A DNA stretch of 64,000 bases from Anas platyrhynchos (lineage: Eukaryota; Chordata; Aves; Anseriformes; Anatidae): the NCBI RefSeq assembly GCF_047663525.1, contig NC_092589.1:102190501-102254500 (forward strand). The letters are read 5' to 3'. Every line of letters begins with the position of its first letter. Position 1 is the first letter of the stretch. Below, one piece after another: positions 1 to 13,300 of the stretch. The notes under the pieces are model-generated. The model did not search any database, was not told the origin of the DNA, and was given only the letters and a program-made list of their open reading frames with translations. Both the position numbers and the translations under genes were made by a program.

Positions 1-679
1 GACCTGCTGCAGAGCAGCTCTGCAGAGAGGGAGCTGGGAGTGCTGGTGGACAGCAGGCTGACTATGAGCCAGCAGTGTTCCCTTGTGGCCAAGAAGGCCG
101 ATGTTATCCTGGGGTGCATTCGGAAAAGTGTTCCAGCAGGTCAAGGGTGGTGATCCTCCCTCTCTACTCAGCCCTGGTGAGGCCACACCTGGAGTGTTGT
201 GTCCAGTTCTGGGCTCCCCAGTACAAGAGGGACATGGTACTACTGGAGCGAGTCCACAGGAAAGCTATGAAGATGATGAGAGTTCTGGAGTACCTGTCAT
301 ATGAGGACAGGCTGGGAGAACTGGGACTGTTTAGCCTGGAAAAGAGACCACCGAGGGGAGACCTCATTAATGTGTATACGTATCTGAGGGGAGGGAGTTG
401 AGAGGATGGAGCTGGTCTCTTTTCAGTTGTGCCCAGCTACAGGACAAGAAGCCTGGAAGTTCTGACTGAATATGAGGGGGCACCTTTTATTGTGAGAGTG
501 ACAGAGCACTGGAACAGGTTGCCCAGGGAGTTTGTACAGTCTTTTTCTCTGGAGATACTCCAAACTCACCTGGATGCCATCCTGTGCAATGTGCCCCAGG
601 TGATCCTGCTTGGCAGGGGATTGGATTAGATGATCTTCAGAGGTCCCTGCCAACCTTGGCCATTCTGTGATTCTGTGAA
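1..679 (+). mobile_element. CR1 LINE, 3' end, sense on +; cut by window start
   Basis: The + strand reads as the C-terminal part of CR1 ORF2 (LGVLVDSRL, then RPHLE and [16 protein letters not shown] in shifting frames) and ends in the CR1 3' terminus with repeats of the ATTCTGTG type near 661-679. Frame changes near 120-170 and 400 show it is a decayed copy. It probably continues left of the window. It lies in what appears to be a TRAPPC12 intron, in the same orientation as the gene. Confidence 0.9.
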
Positions 680-3600
680 TGGCAACAGCGGTCTTGTGCT
701 TTCATCCACAAGTAGGCTAGGAGGCTCCTGGGATCTCTGACACACTGTTCCTTGTATTCCACCTTGCCTTGGAGTGAATTCTTGACCCTTTCTTCCGTGC
801 TTTAGTTTTCTTCCTGACTTATCAACATTTTCATGCTTTACAAATACTGTCTCTTTTCAACCTAAGCCAGCAAAAGAACTAATGTTTTCTTTACCTTTTG
901 CAGCATTACAAATAATAAATTAATAGCACTGCTTGAATAAATAAAGACACATAAGTAGTTGTGTGAATTTTTGGGGGTATTTTTTTTTGTTTTGTTTATT
1001 TCTACCAAAATCTCAAGCTATATTGGCCATTAGTAAGGTCAGAAAAGTAATACAGACTTAGTGAAATATGCTAAACCAATAGTTGAGTGATGTCTAGAGT
1101 CATACTATTATACACTGTATATATTATAAATATATATATAAATAAAACTTTTACTGCCCATCTGAAAGTGTCAGTTTTATTGCAGCACACACTAGTACAT
1201 GTATATCCCTATGTTCAAAATTGTGTCACACCTTAAAAACTAGTACTGGGATACAGTTCATAAGAAAGTGTACATTATGAAAGCAGCTTCTAGAGCCCAT
1301 GCAACTAAATATTTAACAATGCATTACTAATTTAGGCATTTGCAATCTGAATGCAGAAGACTGATTTCATGTTAAAGGAGTAAAGATGATGCTGTATCGT
1401 CACAAAGAGAAAGAAAAGGGGAAAGGAGGGGGAAGAAAAAGTAAGCATCTAGAGCTCTGGTTAGGGAAATAAAAGCCATCTCTTGTATACAGTTTTTTTT
1501 CTTCTTAACTCAAAATAAATTATTCTCAATTATTGTAGCTTTTAGAACACTCATTTTGGTAGCATTAACTTTTCTGTAACTTACTGGTCTATTAACCAGA
1601 AACAAATGCAAATTATCTCATAAAGGAATGAAATAGCATTTTAATGTTTTATTGTAATCCTTGGCTCTTTCAGAAACACCCAGGCATTACCAATGGAAAG
1701 GACATGTTATGTTAGCTGATATGAGAGAGTTTATGAACTGTCATAAGGAACACAGAAGCAGAAGTTATGAGTAAAAGTGGAATAGAAAAAAAAAAAAAAG
1801 ATGAATAGACTGTATAATTGAAAGACAAAACCCTAAAAAGAATTCTGTAATCCATGAGTTGCAAGAATGACGACAAAAATCCAGCCCTGTAACAGAGATG
1901 TGCATAAAGCAATCTGGGACACTGGTTCCCAACCTGAGTAACTATCTGTTACAAAATAATATTATTAGTAAGCATATGAAATCAGATTTTTCTGCTTCTC
2001 ACTGCCCTTGATTTCTATAAATGGTGATGCACGTGCACATGTATGACAAACTACTGAATTTAAGAATGCTGCACAAAAAACATAGCAATAGGGACTTTTT
2101 CCCCTCTGTAGTTTACTATTGAAAACATTTCTTCTGTGCTGCCTCCGAACAGGTACCTTTGTTATTTTAATCTACTACAAAATACTATCAGTTATTTCTG
2201 CAGTCAAGCAGAGAGGTGGGTGACCATATGGGCCAAACTACAGTTCTTTTCTGCTTGGAATTCCTATGTACAAAGGCTTTTTGAAATGCAAGAGCCCTAC
2301 TAGCAAGACAAACTGGAATCCTGACTGTTAGTTACAGCAGAGCTGGTCCTTCCTTGCTGACAGACCTTGTTGATGAGTGACAGCTGCCTTTTAGCTGCTG
2401 TAAAACGGACACTCCTTCAAATGATGCCATAGGTGCAAATGACAAAAACAGCAGTAAATTTTTACGTATAAAAATATTTAGGTAAAAATATTCTCCAGAT
2501 TATCAAAGGAATTAACAAGGACAGATGCGCTGGTGGAAGAAACAGCTTTGCAGCTAAGGGAAAGCGGAAAAGATTAAATAAATATGGAAAAATAAAAATG
2601 GAATTTGGAAGAATTAAATCCATATCTGAGCGATTTTAAGATTTTACTAGGAAATGAGACCAGTTCAATCTCTGTTCTACATCAAGCAGGAAGGATCAAG
2701 GAGTGACTTAACTAATTTCACTGGTTAATACAAGGATCACAGCAGACTCCACCCCTGCCCTCTCAAATAGTGCATGCCTACAGGTAATGGAGGTGACAAA
2801 ATGAAGAGAGTGTAGAAATCAGGAAAGGAAGATTTTTGAAATATTAGATCCTAGAACTGTGATGAAGAAAATGGTAGTGGGATCCGTGCACAGATCCATG
2901 GCTGTGAATGCTATATAAAACATCAAGGCAAAAGAGAGGCTAGTGGCATTGCCAAAAGGGAAAGAAAAGAGCTCTGGGAAAGCTTCAGATGGAAATTAAG
3001 TTGACCTTATTCACCATGTTAAGTTAAATTGATAGAATATCTTCCCCACCTCCTACATTTACTTAGAATTTAAATTCTTTGAGGTATGCTCCTCTGTGAT
3101 GAATGACGGACTACCCTCATTGCTTTAAGAAGCAGAGCTATATAAACTTTCCTTACCTCAAGCACCAAAAACACAGAAAAAAATCTAATGTTTTTCATCC
3201 CTTATTACGAATATTTTGAATGTAAAGAAACAATGCAAAGTACTGTACATGGTGCAATTAATGTTTACGTTGTTTCTATCTGTAGTCTCATTTCTTAAAT
3301 TGACTTTTAAGTGCTAACTCCATTTATATACCGTGAATCAAAATTATAATGTTGAAACAAAACTCTTCCTTTTATGCTTGTTACACCACAAAATTATATG
3401 TAGGATTACCAGACAGCAGTGGATTGTGGATTCCTACTATTATATTTCAACCAAAATATATGAATGTTTTATATCTATTTTATTATTTAAATTAGCTTGT
3501 TAACAATGCATGTATAATAAATGCCTTTATCAATAATCCAAGACTGCATAGTGTAATGCTAGCCAGAACAGAATTGCTTGTTCTCTCGCACATGCCTGGG

Positions 3601-6600
3601 AACAGCCTCTCTGTCTCTCCCCCTGCCCAATCAAAACTCTATAAGGAAAGTGTGATAGCTGTTCCCACGCCTTAATCCCATTGTATTCACACAAGACATG
3701 TACACCCAGCAGGTTAGATCCATCCAGCCTCATTGTCCTTACGGTCAACTTATGATCCAAGTTGGTATGTTCAACTTAAATATGAACTGAAGCATGAGGT
3801 CATATTCTTTTCAACTTAATGGTTGCAGTATATAATGGTGATATATATTTCCATGTACATCCCTTTATGGTCTCTTTAAATTCAGTCTGTTGTGTTGTTC
3901 CACAGTTACCTTCCAACTATAAAATCATCTAATACAGATTGAATAAAAGTGTTGTGGTTCTAGATGGGTATTCAGAGTAGTCAGACTTGCAAATACAAAT
4001 TTTTCTAAGATAATATAGATACTTGAGTTAACAAATATATGTACAATTTTAAGAGCATGGAGTACTGCCAAAATATTTAATTGTGCTTTCTTTCCCAAGG
4101 CTACATAGTCATTATAGACACTGGCAACTTTATGTAGTATTCCTTAAAATTCTGCCTTACTGCAGTTATCAGTAGGTAAGATTTATGGTGATCCCTTTGT
4201 GACTTTGTGGTATGGCAACTCTTCAGTTTTTGTTGTTGTTTCTCTGGGGGTTGGTTGGGTAGTTTGGTTTGGGGAGGGTGGGAGTTGGTGGCTTTGTTTT
4301 TTCTTTTTTTTTTTTTTTTGCATTCTTTCTCTTCAGTTTTCCTTGCTTCAGTGCAAATAACAACTCCAGATTACTGAAAAAAATATTTTTGAAAGCTTTC
4401 AAAACCAGATTTTAATTCGGAATATCTCTGTACTCTGAGCTCATGTGCACTTAAGTTGTGAAGCATATGGAAGCGTGCAATTTCAGATAAAATTTTCAAA
4501 ATGTTTTCTTTCAGTGGTTATGAGCATTTTTGCTCCTATCTCTTCAGTCTTTTTGGAATGAAAGTAATAAACAAAAGCTTGGGAACTAAATATTCTGTTG
4601 AATCTGGATTTTTTACTTAGTTTTCTTTGATGGCCAGTGAAACCTACATTCAATGTCACTGTATCATCACTCTTAAAAATGTATGAGGATAAATTTTATG
4701 ACTGTGCTGTTGTAGACATATGTAAATGTATGCGTATAAATGCACACATACACACCTCTGTGAGTCTCTGCCTGCATAAAGCAGAATACCTCTTTAGATT
4801 TTCTGTGTTTCTTTTTTTACCCAATGAAGGGAAGGATTTGCAGTTTTCCTTTTATTTTTGTTTTTTAATGTTAAGATCCAGCTTTATACTTCCAGTAAAT
4901 GGTCATTTGCCCTACTGCTGCATTTTTGTCATTTAAAATCTGTTGAATAAGCATTAGAAGGCAGATGAGAAATAACCTCTGATAAAAATGATAAAAAAGA
5001 TAAAAATACTAGCTATTGGGATCCTCATTTTATTGCTCTAAAAGGGCTGCTGCAGTTGAGGGCTTTAGTTTGAATTCGCTTGGCATGAGGTGGTGTCTAT
5101 ATTATGATAGGAAAACGTGCAGCTGTTCATAAAAAAAAATAAATAAAATAAAAAAATTGAAATCTGTGGTCTTAGAAAATTCTACCTGATCTTAGTATCT
5201 AATCCATCTGTGTTCCCATGCTGTTGGAGTATGAATTTTGTTTTTAAGAGACCTTTTTTAACTTTCATTTTTGCCTTTTGTATGCTGGTGTATATATGTC
5301 TCATATTAGTCTCATATATATGAATGAGACTAATTCATACCAAAGTGACAATCAAAAATCATATTCTTTGAGGAAAAAAATAGATGCACTGTTTTTAGAA
5401 GTGATAGCTAAAAAACAAATTGTCTTAAAATGATACTATTTTTCCATTATTCATTTTCAAAGAATAAACTTACCATGAAATGGTCAATAGAGGTTACAAG
5501 TAGAACATCAAGCTGGAAGAAGATTTATTAAACTTAAAAATAAAATTTCAAGACATGGCAGTAATTGTAGGGTGTTGCCTTTGTTGAAATCATCTATGAT
5601 TAGTGGACATGATTTTGCTGTATCACTTCTTGCAGAGATCTGCAGCATGCGGAAGAGTGGAAAAAAAAAAAGACATTGTCCAGTGGTCACAAGTAAATAT
5701 TTTAATTGCAGGCTACGCTGCTTGATTTAAATATTTCTGTGGTGGTATACATAAGCTATGTTGCCTTGTTTAATTTTGTACTGAGTAAAATAGAATAGAG
5801 GGCATGGTTTTGATTCAAAATAGCTCTGCAGAAGTCAGCCCATGCCAAAATCCAGTGTTTATTTAAAATCCTTTTATCCCCAGAGGACTCTCACATGAAA
5901 TATATTTCCACTTACATAGGAACCTTTTGCAAAGAAATTTGTGTTAGAGTAAGGCACTCTGTGCATTAAGTATGTGGCCTAACAATAACCAAGTAGGTGA
6001 AGAATTTACAACAATATAATGTCATTCTTTTTTCCCCCCGAAGTACTTAATCTAGTAAGCATAGTTATTTCTGTTACAGCTTAATGTTAATGTACTCAGT
6101 CTTTCTTGTTATTTCCCCAATTCAACAGTGTTTATTGAAGCAAGTATAGTTTTTTCCCTACTGTTAATCTACTTTTTAATTAAATTTTGTACTGAATTCT
6201 ACAACCTGCCCTTTAGACCTTCATAACACTATTGTTATTGATCAACTAGAAACATCAACAAATGTCATTACCTCTTCCCAATTGTTCTCCCGTTAACTAG
6301 ATGGTATAAAATGAAAATTACAATGTTTTCTAAAATCTCAGGCGCAGTTTGTGATCTACTTCTTCCATCTGGAATGCATCCATTCCCATCAGAAACACTC
6401 TCTGTGATATGTATAGTATTGTTTCATCCTATTAACATTTACTTCTTTTTCTGGCTTAGTTGCAGGAAAGATTTATGTTCTGCTTGAACAATTAGAATTG
6501 TAGAAAGGAGTTTGCATTCTTGTCCTTGAATTTCTTCTTGTCACTAAGTAAAGTGAGCAAGTTCTCCTTCTCATCAGAAAAGGAGATGGAAGAGAAAGAA

Positions 6601-9051
6601 AATACTTCTATCTTATTGGCAGTTTAAAACGATGTCTTTAGCCCTTCATTATTTTGTACAAGCCACTACAGAATAATAACATTATTTGTCTCGTAGCATG
6701 TGTTTTTAAAGTTCATGGCACAATCTTGCAATAGTCTTGAGGGAGATGTACAACTATGGCATGTCTTTCTTTTTTCCTTTCTTTTCTTTTTTTTTTTTCT
6801 TTTTAGCCAAATATCAACAGAAGTTTGCTTCAATGATACTTTGACAATTAATTATAATGAGATTTCAATTATAGTGATGAATAAGATCAAGAAACACTTT
6901 CTATTCTAAACCTTCTTTTTCAACTACTCACTCTTACAATCTTTTTTTGAAAGTTTTCCTGTTTTTTCCCTTCACTAATTTACACCATTTCAACAGCGTG
7001 CTTTGACACTTTTATTAAAAGAACAACCACACTTTTATGAAGAACACAGGATTTCTTCATGGAAAACAGTATCTCTAAACGGGATTTTGAAATGAGAGTG
7101 AATAAATACATGTAGGACAAAGCACAAGAAAAAACCTTCAGCAGGATGTGATAGCTTGATACTGAAGTTCCAATGAAACACGTTTGCTTTCCCAGTGAAG
7201 GTGGCACAGATTCGAGCAAACTCTTGAAAAAGTGTCTTCATGCTTTCAAATTATTTTTTTCTGAATTTAGGCTTTAAGCAAATAAGTTATTAGACTCATA
7301 ACAGTATAGCTAGGTGAAATATTTAGAGTTTGCAATATAGTAGAAAAAAGACTAGATAGAATGAAATACCTGTGATCTAGTGTTTGCTCAAATCAAATTA
7401 AGCCCCCCGCTTAAAGTGCTAGAATTGTTGGATTAGATCTTCAAGAGGATTGTGTTACACATAAATGCGCACATGCTCCTCCATTGCTTTGTGGACTTCC
7501 TAAATATTCAAATTTTCTAGTTCGATATGTGACTTCAGTGTAACAGTATCAATTGCTAACTGAAAGAAAATCAAGTAATGCTAGATAGAATTTTTGTCAA
7601 CACTGTTACTGTCTCCCAGCCTTAAAGAAGGCCTTGTCGAATAGGTGCTGGCAAAGAACATAGACTGGTACAGTCTGTGTGAAGTTCCCTTGAATTTCAG
7701 TGTGCTAAAAGCCCTCATCTTGGCAAGAACTGTGCTCCTGAGTTGTTCAGTGAGCATGGATCTAAGGTGCCATACAACACTGTGCAGAGCTCTCGTGCAT
7801 GTCAGGAACGAGACAGAACTATGGGTTGTGCATGAGCAAATCGTAAATGTGAGAAACAAGTGAACTTTTCTATAATTACCAACAACTTAATAGTATACAT
7901 GTTGGAAATGAGACCTTTCTCTGTATAGATATCTCATATATATCACACTTTGGAGAGTTTCTAGGATCATGCCTGATGGTGAGTTCCTTTTCTATGAGGA
8001 AAATGAACCTGAGGGTTAGGGTTGGTTCAGGCATCACAAACCACTTCAGCAAGATGGCACCCCATTAAATGTCTGTGTCTGCTTCTGGACTAATACCAGC
8101 TGTAAGTTTCCCCCAGTTTGGGATTTTTGCCAAAGTTCCAATTAAATCACACTATTAAGGGCAGTTTACTGTCTGAACTGGTAGCATTCATATGCCTTCC
8201 TGTTGTTCATGAGAAAAGCTTTTTTCCTGTAATTTAGCTACCGTTGTTGATAATGCAGGGTATTTCTTATTTTACTGTAATTAGCGGATCTGAAATGCAA
8301 GGTGGGGAGCCTTTCGTATACCACATGGAAGTTTGGGGTCTCTCCTAAACTAAGTTGTTCTGTGGATTGTTTTTGTAATTATAGACTACTGAATTGATTT
8401 CCAAAGTAAATTTTATTAAAAAAAAAAAAAAAGCATGTTACAGGGATAGCTTTTTGTTTGTCATTGTATACTAGCCAGAGTTTCCTTTTCTTTAGCTTGT
8501 TTTTTGTTTTGTTCTTTTCTTGTGCCCAATTTTGTTTTCTTTAATGTACAGCATTCCCTTCCACTTTATTGGTGACAAAGTTTCCCTTTTTCTGCAGAGT
8601 ACAAGTACCACGGCAAATTTCTTCAAAACGTGTTTTGAGCTGAAAGAGCATGCTTAGAAGTAGACTGCAGCATGCACTACAGCTTTGTAGGAGCTGCTGC
8701 ATAGAGGATTGGGCGTCTTTTATATGCTGTCATGTTCTGACGTCAGGCTTGGGTGTTTATTTACTCCTTAGAGATGATCAAGAAAGACTAGACTTAAGGA
8801 AATAATGCAGTAATAGCGGAAAACCAGAATCTCTCATTCTTACCTTTATTTCCATGAACTTCGGGGAAACCTTTCCTTTTCATATCAGAAGCATTAATCA
8901 CTAGAAGCCAACAGAGATAACCAGTAATCCTCCTCAGAAGTCTAAGTAGGGTAGAGCTCTAGAATATTAATTGTTATTTAATGAATGAGTTGCATCTCGT
9001 GCACAATTCCACAGATTTTAAAGGCTTTTTATATTTTATAAAATGTGGTTG
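680..9051. other. Presumed TRAPPC12 intron, no exon found
   Basis: About 8.4 kb of AT-rich sequence. Short ORFs are present but none resembles a known protein and none is flanked by convincing splice sites in a TRAPPC12 frame. It holds AT-rich simple sequence near 1108-1145, a T-run near 4303-4318, a near-perfect hairpin at 5305-5334, an A-run near 8419-8433, and two less AT-rich patches (3530-3790 and 7580-7865) that may be old repeats. Confidence 0.6.
5305..5334. repeat. Perfect 11-bp inverted repeat
   Basis: Arms ATTAGTCTCAT and ATGAGACTAAT are exact reverse complements separated by 8 AT-rich bases. It could form a hairpin in RNA or DNA. No repeat family was recognised. Confidence 0.85.
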
Positions 9052-10378
9052 ACTTTCTGGGCTGCAAGCAGACATAGCTGGATCGTGTCGAGCTTCTCAT
9101 CAACCAACACTCCCTCTCCTCAGGGCTGCTCTCAATCCATTCCCTGCCCATCCTATATTTGGGTTTGCCCTGGCCCAGATGCAGAACCTTGCAGTTGGCC
9201 TTGTTGAACCTCATGAGGTTTGCACAGGCCCACCTCTCAAGCCAGTCCACGTCCCTCTGGATGCCATCCCTTCCCTCCAGTGTGTCAACCACACCACACA
9301 GCTTAGTGTCATCACAGACTTGTTGAGGGGGTACTCAGTCCCCCTGTCCATGTCACCAACAAAGATATCACCAACAATGCTGCTCCCAATACTGACCCGT
9401 GAGAACACTACTCATTACTGATCTTCACTTGGACATTGAGTCATTGACCACAACTCCTTGAGTGTGACCATCCAACCAATTTCTTTCCCATTAGGTGGTC
9501 CATCCATCAGATCCATGTCTCTCCAATTTAGTGACAAAGATATCTTGGGGGACAGCATCAAATGCTTTGCACAAGTCCAGGTAGATGATGTCAGTTGCTC
9601 TTCCCCTATCCATCAACGTTGTAGCCCCATTGTAGAAGGCCACCAGATTTGTCAGGCATGATCTGCCCTTAGAGAAGCCATGTTGGCTGTCACTAATCCC
9701 CTCCTTGTTTTTCATGTGCCTTAGCATAATTTCCAGGAGGATCAGCTCTGTGATCTTGTCAGGCACAGAGGTGAGACTGACTGGCTTGTAGCTCTCCAGG
9801 TCTTTGTTTTTTCCCTTTTTTTAAAAAAGGGGTTGTGTTTCCCCTATTCCAGTCAGTGGGAACTTCACCAGACTGCCACAACTTCTCAAATATGATGGAT
9901 AGTGGCTTAGCAATTACATCCACCAGTTCCCTCAGGACCCATGGATGTATCTCATCAGATCACATGGACTTTTGCATCTTTAGGTTCCTTAGATGATCTC
10001 AAACCTGAACTTCACCTACATTGGGTAGTTCATCATTCTTCCATTCCCTGCCTTTGCCTTCTGGGGCTTGTGTCTGGAGCTGTTGTCAATGAAGACTGAG
10101 GCAAAAAAGTTATTGAGAACCTCAGCTCTCTCCATAGGTCTCCTGTTTCCTTCTGGAGAGGGCCCACAATTTCCATAGTCTTCCTTTTATCACTGATGGA
10201 CCTATAGAAGCCTTTATTGTTGCCCTTAATGTCCCTGACTAAATTTAATTCTAAAAGGGCCTTAGCTTTCCTAACTTGGCCCATGGCTGTTCAGACAGTG
10301 TCTCTGTACTCTTCCCTGGCTATCTGTTCTTACTCCCACTCTCTGTAGACCTCCTTTTTCTGTTTGAGTTTGGCCAGA
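9052..10378 (-). mobile_element. CR1 LINE, internal reverse-transcriptase fragment
   Basis: On the minus strand this ~1.3 kb reads as the central part of CR1 ORF2. Visible pieces include [20 protein letters not shown] and the reverse-transcriptase motif-A region [13 protein letters not shown] near 9560-9590, then a degenerate FADD-box region. The ORF is broken by stops and frameshifts. Unlike typical CR1 copies it lacks the CR1 3' terminus: at the low-coordinate end it stops inside the coding part, in the [12 protein letters not shown] region. It is therefore truncated at both ends. Confidence 0.9.
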
Positions 10379-13300
10379 GAAAGGAGACCTACAGAGAAGA
10401 ATGAACCTTAAGAATGTCCTTAGCAATATACTGCTTATTCATTCTTATATTGTGTTTTGTGTCTTGGATGCATACATATTTACTTCTTGTGTCTCAGTGT
10501 AATACTTAAAATTTCATAAGTGTTATGTGAAAAGGATGCAGGAAGAATAATCTGTTAGGAAACTAAGTAGTACCTGTTCTTACTATGATTACTAAATTAA
10601 ATTATTTTCTGTTTAATCTTGTCTTAAAATATATTTACATACAGTGGTTATTTTTCATGTTGTATTCAGTTTCCTGACATGTTTGATTTATGTAAAGACA
10701 ATGCAGTTAACTAAGCATAGAATTGTTATTGATCACCTTTAAAAACATTATACGTGTATTTCACTTAAATTATCTTTATTTTTCTTTTATAATTCAGCTT
10801 TTTACATTCAGTCTTTATAATATCTGTAATTGTGCTTTTTTAAGCAGAATTTTTGACAGTTAACTTTTTAAGTTTCACCTGTTTCCTTTGTCACATTCCT
10901 CGTTTAAAAAAAGGGAGGAAATACTTTTTTTTTTTTTTTTAATCATAAGGATCGATTTCTGTGCCTTGCAAGACAAGAATGGAAGCTGTGTTTTTGTGGA
11001 TTTGTGTGCAAAAAAAGTCTGGAAGATGTGCTTTTGGTACCACTCAATATGATAACATCATGAAAAAACAAATAGAAGTTTATTGTTTCGACCAAAATTC
11101 TTAATGAGCTGTGTTAGCTCATGAAAGTATTACAGGCAGCACTTTCTGTGATTCTCTTTATTTGATTGCTTTTTACATTTTGTCAGTGAACTGCAGAAGC
11201 ACTGGTGAAGATTCACAAGAGTCGTATTATGATTTGCCTTCACTTTTTTCATTTCTTGTTCACCCTGTGAAACTCTACTAAGTTTTTTTCTAAACCTGTT
11301 CTGCTCTCGATTTTCTCTTCCACCATGGTATGCACACAGGTCACCTTATCGCCTTTTGATAGCAAAGGTTCATAATCATCAACTTCTGAAAAGGCTTTTG
11401 GTACCTTGCTGTTGCTTCTCTCAAAGCAGTAAGAGAGTGCAACAATAGATACAGACAATACAGTAATGGAATACATTAATACACTTTTTAATTTATTTTT
11501 TTTACACAACTGTTAACTAGGAGTAACAGAATTATTTTGATGAACAGATTTCTTCACATGCATTTTATATTAATGCTGTATAGCTTTTTCCCAAGAAGTA
11601 TGTGTAGACTGTATTGATGCTTTATAGGAGTACCACTTGTTGAAAGCTTTACCAAATATACAGTAAATTTATGATAATTCTCTTTAACCAGAAATTCACT
11701 TTATTAATGAAGGAAGTGAACCAGATGTATAATCCATACCTCATATAATCTAACTAAACTACTTGCAGATGGGAACACATCAGAGGAAGTTTACTTACCC
11801 AAAGATCTCAGCATTCCTTTTTTATAAATAGAATAAGTATTTAAGGAGTATGTGTGGATAAGTGGCTTGGATAAGTGCTGCAGGTTTTTTATGAGTGATT
11901 TCACTTGAAATTACAAAATACTGTTTACATGGAGTGGTAAGACAGCCTTACCAGTGGTAGAAGGTAGTGTCTTTTCACATTTTTCTTTTTGCCCCCATTA
12001 CCACACTTTTGTGAGAGCACCTATGCAGTTTTGTGCCTTTTTCCAAAAATGTTCCATTATTTGGAAGGATCATAAGGAAACTGGGGAAGAGGGCAGAAAC
12101 AGAGTTTCTGAGATCTTAAATACAATTTCAGCAACCTGCTTAATCAGGCATTAAGCAACAGAAGTTCACTGGTCTAATTTCGTGGATACTCACAGTAAAA
12201 TTACTTGCAGGATACTAGTTAAGTTATGAGTTTCAGAGAGAAGAAATGGATGCTAGAGCTTTAAATCTTCCTGCATGAAATAGTAATATAAATTCTAGTT
12301 TGAAAAGTCATTACACTGACTGCCCTTTACACTGTGCTTCTTTCTGATTTTTTTTGGTGAGACCTGTCATTACTCCTGACATACTTAGTAAGGATTGAAC
12401 TGGTATGCTTTTTAGTCACATTCTCTGAAGGAAATAGGAGGTGGTTAAGAAATAACACATTAATAAAGTACATTTGGAGGTGATATAGTTCTGACTGCTT
12501 ATCACAACTGAGGTCTTAATTGTAATAGGGAATAAAGTAGATTCTTGTCAAGCCTAAGTTGACCTGGAGTTCCATTTATTATTCTCACATCCTCTGACAA
12601 CAATTTGGATTATATGGTTTGGTAATGAGCGATTCTTTCCCATTGCATCCATCATAATTGCATGGCTTCATCTAGCAATATATAAAATCAATACTTACCA
12701 AAATCCACAATCCCAAAAAGTACTTTGCAAAAAAAAATATAATTTTCTCTAAAAATAGATGTGAGACATTTCATCTGCACTAAATTAAATATACATCTAT
12801 CTGTGTGTTGAGCTGTTCTGTTACCAATGAAGATTTTCTCTGTGTATGTTTATTGAGTTTACCTTTTGCCACATTTAACAAGAGAATGGAATGATGCAGC
12901 CTTGTTCAGAGTTGAGAGTGCTAGACACAGTCATTCCTTAACCAAAAATGTAAAACCTTAGATTCTTTCCCTTTTATATGTCAAGTTTTCCAAAGCTTTA
13001 CTGCTTGAACAAAACATTTTGTTTTAACCTTTTATGTTGGAAATCCTGTTAAGTACATCAGTAGGTGCATGGTTTATGTGTTAGCAGTATTACAGAAGAA
13101 CACTACCAAAATAGCTGGTTTGGGGCATAGCTGATTGGCAGGATTATTATTTTTTGATGGCAGAATTAGAACTCCAGTCAACCAGAGGTGTGGCAGAGAA
13201 CGTAACCAGCCTAAGGTTAAGTTTGCTTCCATAGATTTGCAGTGCAGGTTCGTGAATATCAAAGCACCTGTCTGCAAAGTAATTTGTCCATGGTGCTCTT

